From Rhodosporidiobolus odoratus (taxonomy: Eukaryota; Basidiomycota; Microbotryomycetes; Sporidiobolales; Sporidiobolaceae): 64,000 bases of DNA. The stretch is from contig JAOANU010000020.1 of the NCBI GenBank assembly GCA_034387635.1, positions 248,001 to 312,000 on the forward strand, read 5' to 3'. How positions within the stretch are numbered: position 1 is the stretch's first letter; every line of letters begins with the position of its first letter. Positions 55,635-64,000 of this stretch are shown here, piece after piece. The notes beneath the pieces were generated by a model. It made no database searches and was not told the origin of the DNA. It was given only the letters and a program-made list of their open reading frames with translations. A program made the translations under genes and the position numbers.

Positions 55635-57750
55635 ATGGACTCGCCTCCTCCTCGATCTCCCTCGCCACGTCGGGAAGACTTTGACGACTACGGAATGCCC
55701 CCTACTCTGCCTCTTCCCGCCGGAACATACACACTTCTTCCGCTCGTCGAAATGTGCGACAACCTCGACCTTCCGACCGGACCTTGGGAGGCAAAAGACT
55801 GCAAGGAGCGCTGGGAACAGCACTGCAACCTCAAGCAGGCTCATCGAGAGCCGACCATGACAGTCAACGGGAATAGAGGAGCGGATGCCAGCGCCCTAGC
55901 CGACGAAGACGAAGAAGACACTGTCACTTCCGAGCAAGAGTTCCTCGTGCCCTTCTTCCTCTCTCTTCCGCCTTCTCGCAACTCTACGTCGAACACGCCA
56001 GCTCGTCGGTCGTCTTCCCTCTCCGGACCTCGACCATCCTTCTCTCCCTTGACCCCACTTCCTGCTTCTTCGTCCTCTTCGCCAAACGATTCACTGCCTA
56101 AAGACACCAAATCGAGCGCATCGCCACCTGCGCAGCCCATTGGTTTCCTCCGCCCTTCAATCGTCCGCGCACTCATCGAAGACAACCGCAAACTCGTCAA
56201 CGCCAACATGAAGCCTGTCTGGAAGTTTGATCCGCCCATCTCGTTCCCGCCGCCGGCGAGGCGGCCTTCTTACGGCTCTTCTCGCCCGGGCTCGCGTCGC
56301 GGGTCTCGCACCGCACTCACGGCGCTCAGCCCTGGGAGTGCGACGGGGTCGACACCTGGCACGCCTGGTGAAGGTCAGGGCGGTGGAGGTGCGGCGTTGG
56401 AAAGCGTGCGGGAAGGCTTGAGGAACCTCGCCGCGGGAGATCAGGGTGACAGTCCCGTCTATGCCGTTGGCTTTGAGGACTGGGTGAACGAGGAAGGGAG
56501 GGAGGCAAGGAGGGAGGCAAGGAGGGAACAGATTGAGCGCGTTGTGAGGGGCTGGAAAGAAGCCGGGCAGTTCTTGGGGTGCTTGGGCGGTGCGTCTACC
56601 TTCCCGCTTTCCTGCGTGCGCGCGCTCACCTCTACGAGTACAGGCTGGAGGGACGAGGAGTACACGGTCTGGGGCCCGCCATCGGGAGAACACGGCAACA
56701 ACCCGCTGCCGGGATCAAACGAGGCTTTCAGGATGGAGCGCTCCGCTTGCGCTTTGTTCGGCGTTGCAACGTTCGGTGTGCACTGTACTGGTACGTCTAA
56801 CTTGCTCAGCCCGTGTTTCTCGTTCTCAGGGTCATCCGCTGATCGCACTTTACGGCGCGTCTGCGCAGCCTATGTTGAAGAAGAAGGGAAGCCCATGCGA
56901 CTATGGGTTCCGCGCCGTTCGGCTACCAAGCCAACGTACGACCCATTCCTCCTGCTTCCGATCTTTTTGATTACCGGCACTGCATGCTGAACTTGTCCTC
57001 GTGACAGATGGCCCTCTTACCTCGACAATACCACCGCCGGCGGAATCACCGCCGGTGACAACCCTCGGTACTCGATCATCCGCGAATGCGCTGAAGAAGC
57101 GTCGTTACCGCCTTCTTACGTCGCGCCTCGCATCAAGCAGGCGGGCGTCATCACTTACAACTATCGCACCGCGGATGGATGGCTACAACCCGAAGTAGGC
57201 CCTTTCTAGCTCTTCCCCCCTGCCTTCTCCTCGTTGCTCTCTTTCCTCTGTTTCCTCTCGTTTCCTGGTCCCTACTTGCATCGTTCCCTTAGATGTTCAC
57301 CCCTTCTTCCCCATTGCAGGTTCAGTACGTCTACGATCTCCTCCTACCTCCGCCCGCGCAGGAGGGTGCCATCAAGCCTACGACGAACCCGGAGGATGGC
57401 GAAGTCGAGAGTTTCGACTTGATGAGCATCGAGGAAGTGGTCAAGAAGATGGTGGATGGGGAGTTCAAGCCGAACTGTGCTCTGTGCGTGTTCTTCCTTT
57501 TCAGCGAAGCCATCGCTTCCCCGACCGTCGGATCCAGCGACAGACCCTGACTGACCGGGCGTGATTCCACTGCCCTCTTTCCCTTTCCTCCTTTTTCCAC
57601 CCATTTCTTCCCCGGCGCGTTCCTCACATCCACAGAGTCCTTATCGACTTCTTCATCCGCCACGGTCTCCTAACTTTCGAGTCCGACTCGCGTTTCCTCG
57701 AGATTGCGACGCGCCTTCGTAGGCCGCTTTCGCTCCCTGGGCCCGCTTAG
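55635..57750 (+). CDS. DUF4743/Nudix hydrolase (YJR142W/Tnr3 N-half type)
   Basis: Six exons close exactly: 55635-56589, 56644-56790, 56869-56935, 57008-57194, 57320-57483 and 57636-57750, giving 544 residues. An N-terminal DUF4743-like part begins PLVEMCDNLDLPTG and includes RPSIVRALIEDNRKLVN and VYAVGFEDWVNEEGR. It is interrupted by a long Ser/Pro/Gly insert. The Nudix domain has ACALFGVATFGVHCTAYVEE, RLWVPRRSATKPTWPSYLDN, the box GGITAGDNPRYSIIRECAEE, then KQAGVITYNYRTADGWLQPE and a C-terminal helix (VLIDFFIRHGLL). Family members hydrolyse oxidised or damaged thiamine diphosphates. The box lacks the usual Glu after GX5 but keeps RE-X2-EE, as this subfamily often does. Start chosen as the ATG after a CT-rich leader. 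Confidence 0.88.
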
Positions 57751-58262
57751 CGTGCCGAAGCATGTCAAGCGCGTGAGTCGCGTATGCTCGTAGAGTCAGT
57801 AGTCACCTGATGGAACGCCGTTGCAGTAACATCTGCAGTTTCTGCGGAAAGCGGCATTCAGGATCGCTTGACCTTCCCAGATCAGCGGTTCGTACAGCCT
57901 CATCCAACGAGGCCGTGTTTGAGCAAGGAAACACGCTGACAGGCTATCATAGCTCGGTACATGCACGAAAGCAAAGCTGCAACCACCTGATTGAGTCGAA
58001 GGGGAAGATGGCAGAGAAGCTGCTGAAAAGGCCAGGCGAGGTCGCTCTGGCAGCCGCTGGACAACCAGATGTTCGGCCAGCAGTCACGGGTCAGAGGCTA
58101 TGCTAGTAATGCAGAATGCGACGTGAGAAGAAAATGTGAACGAAAGTGACTGCAAACCGAGAAAGATAATTTACGAATAAAGCGAAGCAATGAAAAGAAA
58201 TAAACGCAGAAACGGCGCTTGTGGGGAGAGAGACATACCACGCTGTAGAACAGCCTTGCTCT
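57751..58262. other. Convergent spacer
   Basis: About 510 bases between the stops of the Nudix gene (+) and the coiled-coil gene (-). Both 3' untranslated regions should lie here. The 98-codon frame at 57810-58106 shows no domain. Confidence 0.4.
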
Positions 58263-61200
58263 TTACTCGCTTCCCCTCCTGTCCTCGAGTCCCGCAGGTA
58301 TTTCCGCCGTTAGGTCGGCCAAGAAAGCCTCATCCCTCTCGCGCAATCTACCCAGGCTTCCCGCAGGAACCGACACGCCTGAATCGAAAGATCGGTCGGC
58401 ATACTCGCTGTCTTCATCCCCTCCGCTACCGCACGAAGCGGTCGACAACTTGGACAGGCGGTCATTCGGGTTGAGAAGGGCAGAAGAAGAGGGATCGAGG
58501 GGAAGTCGCAGGCTAGAAAATTGGCCGCGGTGAAGGAAGGCAGTCGGCGGAGATGAGCGCGCTTTAAGTGGCGAAGCATTGGAGCCGTAGGAGGATTTTG
58601 GGCCGAACGAGATAGTTTGCCCCATGAGCGGCGAACCGATCTCGCCCAACCCGTTCGGTTCAATCCCGCTCGAAGACGATGTGTAGGAGTCCTTCGAGAC
58701 ATGCCGCGCAGGCGTAGTTCGCTTGGCGGACGGCGTCGACAGCGCCTCGTCTCGAGCGACGACAGCGGTTTGGTTCGACGTATTGCGGGACATGGTGAGC
58801 GTAGGAGATTCGGAACGGTTGAAGGCGGAAGATGAAGTGGAGCTGCTGCTGTGTGCATGGCGACTAGAGGCGGTGGGAGTAATACGGGAGTTCGGAGAGA
58901 CGAGGCCATTGGTGTGCGGCGGGCAGGAGGACGATCCATGTAGGCGAAGTGCAGGCGAACCGGCATACTCGGACCGTGAAATCTCCGACGAGGCGAGCTT
59001 TGCACCCATCGTCAAGTTTTCCCGCTCGAGTTCTTCTTCCCTAGCTCTACCTTCGACGAGCTCGCGCCGAACCTCTTCGAGCTCATCCTTTGTCCGCTCC
59101 AGCTCTTTCAGAGCGTCTTTCGCCCGCAGCTCCCAAGCCTGCCGAGACTCGACCAGATTGTCGAGCTGGTCGATGTGACGATCGGGATCACCACCGAGAT
59201 ACTGCAAAGGAAAGAGGGTGAGCTGACGATGAGGGGGAAGAGTGTTGTAGGGCTAGCTCACCTTCTTGACCTGCCGAGTCAACAGTCTCTCCTGCTTGGT
59301 GTCTGCATTGATAGAATCGCGCTGACGGCGAATGTCCGAGAGGGTTGTGCGAGTCTCGCGGAGGGCATCGAGAAGAGCGTCACGTTCAAGCTCTGCCTTC
59401 TCAAGGTCGGCTCGAACGGCGGTGTACCTGCGGGTAGGCAAAGGAGATAGCGTCAGAACCCGTATCCAGCCATGAGCGCCTGGCGAGACTTCAGAGCGGA
59501 GATTGGAGGGGGCGGGCTGAAGGTGAAGCCACAGGGAAAGAAAGGGAAGACGCACTTGAAGAAGATCTCGAGTTTGTCCATCCCCCTTATCCCCCTCATA
59601 CTCAGACTCGCGTGTGTCATCAGTTTACTCCCCTCCAACCCTCCGGCCAGACTGTCTTCATCCGCTTCTTCTTCCTCCCCAGTATGCCGTCTCCGCGCAC
59701 TTCCAATTGTGCTGAGGCTGTCGGAGCGAGATCGAGCGCGAGCGCGAGACGGAGTCATAGGGTACCAGGACGAGACGTCGGCTGTGCTGGTGGTATCCGA
59801 TGTACCGGTACGGGCGGTAGCGCTTCTCCGCCTAGACTCGCGAGGGGAAGGCTCAGTCAAGGACCCATTCGGCGGTACGAGTCGATGAACGCTGACTCGC
59901 GTTCGTTCGCGCTCCCTCTTGCTTGTCGTGGTGGAGGTGGAAGCGGGAGAAAAGAGAGCATCTCCTCCTTCTTCCCCCTCAGCTCCAGCGCGGCGCTGCA
60001 ACTCTTTTCCTACCCCACTCCTGAGCAGTCCGCTACTTGAGAGCCTGCTGCTCGCCCTCCCATTTGGCCGTCGGACCGGCGAAATGGGAGTCGAGCTCCC
60101 ACCGGGTACGCTCCGAGCTGGGCTGGGCGGCACTACCCGTCCCTCGGCATATCCGCTATGGCTGGTGCTATCCTCGTCCGCTTCGATTGTGCTGTACAGA
60201 GAGCGTAAAGACTCGGTTGTGGCATTCGAGCTGAGACGTTGTGGATTTGCGGCCGGGAGGACAAGCTTGCGAATGCCACTGTGGGTGGAGGAGGCGTCGC
60301 TGCCCTTGCGTCTACGGCCCGAGGACGAGGCGAAGCGGAGTGAGTCGAGGGAAGGAGAGACGTGGTGACGTAGGATGCGAGAAGACGGGTCGAGCGAAGT
60401 GGGCGGGGCTAGGGAGTCTAGAGACGTTTTGAGGGAGAGATGGTGCGCTGCGGGTGAAGATAACGAAGTTGGCGGGGTAGAGGAGGCAGTCGTCGACGTA
60501 GAGACTGTGAGGTGAGCTGTGGTCGCAGTCGGCCTGGGTGGAGGAAGGAAGGGAAGAGGCTTGTCTTCGGAAGGTCGGCGGTCTGAGGTGGAAGAGGAAC
60601 TGTAGCGTTGCAAGCGAGTTGTCAACACACTGATTTGTCAAGATAATTGAAGGCACATCATGAATAGACGCACCTGCTGTCTTCTTTGCCCGTAAACCCT
60701 CTAGCCTGCTCGAGCGCCTCCTCCAGCGCATTCTCCACGTTGACCCCGAACGCGGTTCCCCTCGAGCTCTCGTGGTGGCGGTCCTGCACACGCTCCTGCT
60801 GGTCATGCGCCTGCGGACTGACCGCATAAGCCCTCCCCGACCCGCTAGCCGCCCCTTCCGCCTCCGATCCCGGCGTACTCCCCACTGCGGAAGCAGAAGA
60901 CCCTAACATCCTCCTCATCCTCTCATACGCCATCTCAATCTCCAGGATACTCCACCTCCTCGCCGTCCTCGGAGTGATCTGAGCGAGCTCGCTCGCTCCA
61001 CTTCCGCCTGCGACGGAGAAAGAGACGGAAGAGTCTAGTTCCGAGTCTTCGGATGAGGGGAGCGCCATGCCTAGATCGCTCAGGGAAGGGGTGTCGGGGT
61101 CGCGAGAAGGAGAGACAGATCCGGACAGAGGTTGAGGAGAGGGGAAAGAGGCAACGTCGGCCGCTTTCGGGGTCGTATCTTCCCCGACCTCGTCGGCTGC

Positions 61201-63675
61201 GGCGTAGAAGGATGTTGGCCTACCCTCCAAAGCCAACTCGGCTGTCATCCTGGCAATCTCCTGCTCCATCTGTTCGAGTGTGAGCGACCGGTCTTTACCC
61301 TTTCCGGTGTGTGATTGAGCGGCAGACGCGCTGGGAGAAGGCGAATGGGCAGGGCAATGTGCTTGTAGAAAAGATGCAAACGAAGTTGTAGGAAGTGGAG
61401 GGCGAGATTGCGTAGCGTAAGGAGAAGGGTCGGACGCGCGCTTCTTCCCCAATGCCGGAGAGGCTCCCGGAGAGTCGAGGTAAGCCGCAAGAAGGAAAGG
61501 ATTGCCGGCCTGACTATCCTTCCTGTCAAAGTCGGGGCTCGGCGCAACTTCATCGTCATCTTCGTCGCCATCCTCGCTACTCCTCCCCCCCATCCTGGAC
61601 CTGGGCGGGGCACCCTCCGAGAAGCGCGTAGGGTTTTCCGATGTCGACTGCCGCATTCGTAGCTCTTGAAGCATCTCGCTCAGAGGGCTGTCTATCGGAT
61701 TTAGGCCGTTGCTGTCAACGGTATTAGCCACAGCTTCGTATGTCATAGCTGTCGCAGGTAAAGGTGGGGCGAAGCCGTGGGAAAGATGGGAAGGCGACTC
61801 GGAAATGTCGTTCACAGATCGGGTTCGTCGGATGAGAGAAACGAGAGAGGAGGTCTGTCCAGGATGCCGAGGGCGAGAAGGTGCGTCAACGGCGGGAGCA
61901 AGCGCGGCGGGCGCGCCCGAGGGCAGCGGTGGCTGAACAAGAGAAGGTCGGCGCGAAGAGGTACGAGACGAAGGGCGAAGGGATGAGTCGCTTTTCCGGT
62001 GTTGGAGCATAGCGGAAGGAGGTGGAGTGTCAGGGAAGGAGGTCTCGCGTTCTCGCTGGAACCGGTCTTCCTCTGCGAGCTGCTTCTGCACGTTGGCGGG
62101 GAAAGAGAGCGGGCGGGCGAAGGACGATGGGCTTGAGCTAGTAGGCGAGACGGGTTTCTCCGGCCCCTGCTGAGGAAGGTAGACACCCTCAGCTGATGCA
62201 TCGATGCTAGATCGGTATGGCACCTCCTCGAACCCTCCTGGGAACGGCTTCGATGGCCGTCTCTCCCGTTCCTTCCCGTCCTTCTTCTCGGTGCCCGCGC
62301 CGGCACTATTTCCGCCGAAGCCGAGTCCTGACCTAGCTTGCCCGAGTAGCTGGCTCAGGCTCATCCCTCGGTGCGCTTCCTTCTCCCCGGATCTCAGCTC
62401 AGGACTCGACTCGTCCTGCCTGATTTCCGGCGTGCCATTCGCGACAGAATGTCTCCGCGCCCGCGGAGGCCGAGTATTCGCAGAACTGCCTGCTACTGCG
62501 CGCATCAACGAGGAAGCCGGCGAGGGACCGCACGAAGGAGAGGGCTGCCAACTCGCTCTCTCCAGTTGCGGCACTGGTATCGGTGGATTCAGCCAAGGCG
62601 GCTGAGCACTCCAGTGCCTCCCCCTCTTGTCTTCTGCACTCGGAGCTCCTACACTCTTACTCCGCCCCAACTCGGCGAGTGAAGCGGGAAGCGCCGCGCC
62701 AGGCAGAATACGGGAGTGGCGGTTGTTCCCTCCGGAGATACGGGACAGAGAGCGCTCGACGTCGAGGGAGTTGCGGGCTTCTTGCGCTCGGAGAGCTAGG
62801 AGGGTAGGACCGGTCGGGCGACGGCCGAAGTCGGATGAGATGGGACGGGATAGACCTAGGGAAAGCGGGGGAGGCTGCACTGAAGATGAAGGGGAGTCGG
62901 AAGGAGCGGCGGCGGAAACAGGCTGCCCGAGCGGAAGGGGAGAAGGGAGAGACGAGAGTGGACATGGCGGGTGAGAAGGTGTCGAGCGGTAGTAGGAAGT
63001 TCGAGGAGCAGGGGCGACGTTGTGAGGCGCCGACACCGCTCGCTGATGTCGACTGGGAGGAGATACGAGTTTGAGCTTCGGCTGCGGCAAAGGCGATCTC
63101 TCTGCTTCTGCGGCCGAAGAGAGGATTTCATCCACGCTGACCGGCAACGGAGTCGAGAACTGGACCGGTGCGAGCTTGGCCAGCTGCGGCTGCGACAGCC
63201 TATGTAGCGAAGCCGGCGTGCTCGCGCTCCTCGTAATCCCGGTTCTTCCAGCCCCAGCCCCAGCCGGTCCAGCGAATCCTTTCAACCCCGCCGGTGTACT
63301 GCCCACCGTCGCGCTCACCACCCTGATCGGCTTCCGTGCTTCAGACCCTTTCACCATTCTCGGTCCCTTCTTTGTTCCTCCTCCGGCGCCGAGAGCCCCT
63401 AGGAACCTGCTCTTCAAAGACCGGATGGACGGGAGGGTTGAGCCTTTGCTGCTTTTGGCGCCTCTCGAGGGGTATCTGGCGGGCTTCGAGTCGGAAGATG
63501 AGAAGGAAGATCGACGATTGACGCCAAACTCGGAAGGGGAGTCGTGAGGAGAAAAAGCGGAAGTGGGGGGTGGATGAGGACTGGTAGACGAGTCGGAAAG
63601 GGTTCGGCCGGCTCGAGGATAGGTAGAGTGACTGATAGGCTGCGCTTGTATTGGGGGAGTCGTTTCAAACGCCAT
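58263..63675 (-). CDS. Large low-complexity protein with C-terminal coiled coil
   Basis: Start at ATG 63675 (MAFETTPPIQAQPISHSTYP); the main exon runs to about 60672, then about 60610-59570, 59430-59265 and 59203-58263 after short introns. Total is roughly 1,650 residues. Most is Ser/Pro/Arg-rich and disordered, with many SP sites and short ordered islands (SLTLEQMEQEIARMTAELAL; RRWSILEIEMAYERMRRML). Near the C-terminus is a clear coiled coil (VRADLEKAELERDALLDAL; LTRQVKK; DQLDNLVESRQAWELRAKDA; ELERTKDELEEVRRELVE). It looks like a fungal cytoskeletal or polarity scaffold, but I recognise no named domain and do not assign a function. The frame is open for more than 1,000 codons in the first exon, so coding is certain. 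Confidence 0.8.
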
Positions 63676-64000
63676 TGCTGGCGACAAACTATCGTGGTTT
63701 CGAAGGTCAGCCTCTCCAGGGTGAAGCCCCCTCGACGGCAGGGCAGATAATGAGGATGAATGTAGACGCACCCTCAATCGACTCTATGCGTTGTGCAATC
63801 TACTCTGAGGTTATCCGTAGATGTGTGAGCGCGTCGACAGTTGGCTCACAGTGAGGCGGAGTTGGATGACGAGTGACTGTCGTACGCAGTCGGAAAGGCG
63901 GAAAGGTGTACTACAGCGCGGGAACTAAGCTCAAAAGAGTGCGGCAACAGATCAAGCGGCAGCCAGGCGAGATTGAGGAGAATGATGAATCGTTCAACTT
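63676..64000 (-). promoter_or_regulatory. 5' region of the coiled-coil gene
   Basis: The minus-strand frame stays open upstream of 63675 to 63777, and a gtgcgt donor-like sequence lies at about 63774, so a 5'-UTR intron is possible. The remaining bases to the window edge should be promoter; no site is named. Confidence 0.3.

Noticed and set aside
63061..63547. Plus-strand frame with a hydrophobic stretch near 63230-63300
   Set aside because: Antisense of the coiled-coil gene's open exon of more than 1,000 codons; the hydrophobic look comes from complementing Gly/Ala/Arg codons.
1..64000. tRNA genes, CRISPR arrays, bacterial operons
   Set aside because: No convincing tRNA cloverleaf, no spaced direct repeats, and no ribosome-binding sites; gene structure is eukaryotic throughout.

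Overview
This window looks like nuclear DNA of a basidiomycete fungus, most likely a GC-rich yeast of the Rhodotorula/Sporobolomyces/Microbotryum type (lineage is my inference). Nearly every gene is split by short introns of about 45-110 bases with GT(G/A)CGT-type donors, proteins carry long Ser/Pro/Ala stretches, genes sit close together on both strands, and the recognisable genes (RPB2, CDC14, NUP54/57, coilin, IPI1/TEX10, LTO1, NUDCD1) are eukaryotic. There are no operons, CRISPR arrays, rRNA genes or intact transposons, and I found no tRNA gene. Gene models below are spliced by eye; where stated, all exon phases were checked and close exactly.

Layout. 0.4-2.6 kb (-): acyl-CoA-binding protein with a C-terminal hydrophobic segment. 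2.9-6.4 kb (-): IPI1/TEX10-like ribosome biogenesis factor. 6.9-8.9 kb (+): FG nucleoporin NUP54/57. 9.2-17.5 kb (+): three paralogues of a family I do not recognise, all with the same six-exon structure; the first has an in-frame stop. Two small uncharacterised minus-strand genes lie between copies 2 and 3. 17.9-18.6 kb (-): Cdc25/rhodanese-like protein. 19.0-20.6 kb (+): a mosaic of broken gene pieces, a DBP7-like DEAD-box helicase remnant fused to a 1.2-kb copy of the NUP54 3' half. 20.6-22.9 kb (-): coilin-like protein. 23.9-27.4 kb: a possible small membrane protein and a many-exon unknown gene. 27.8-30.8 kb (-): CDC14 phosphatase. 31.5-32.1 kb (-): LTO1. 32-34.5 kb: gene-poor, with one doubtful or decayed gene. 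34.6-37.5 kb (-): MFS drug:H+ antiporter. 38.0-40.7 kb (+): FHA-domain checkpoint/meiotic kinase. 40.9-43.2 kb (+): NUDCD1. 43.5-47.5 kb (-): Zn2Cys6 transcription factor. 48.1-53.2 kb (+): RPB2. 53.2-55.3 kb (-): uncharacterised. 55.6-57.8 kb (+): DUF4743/Nudix hydrolase. 58.3-63.7 kb (-): large coiled-coil, low-complexity protein.

The conserved genes are unrelated housekeeping and regulatory genes and do not form a pathway. The most interesting part is 9-20.6 kb, an accessory island holding an apparently undescribed tandem gene family next to a segmental duplication and a chimeric pseudogene, set between conserved genes.
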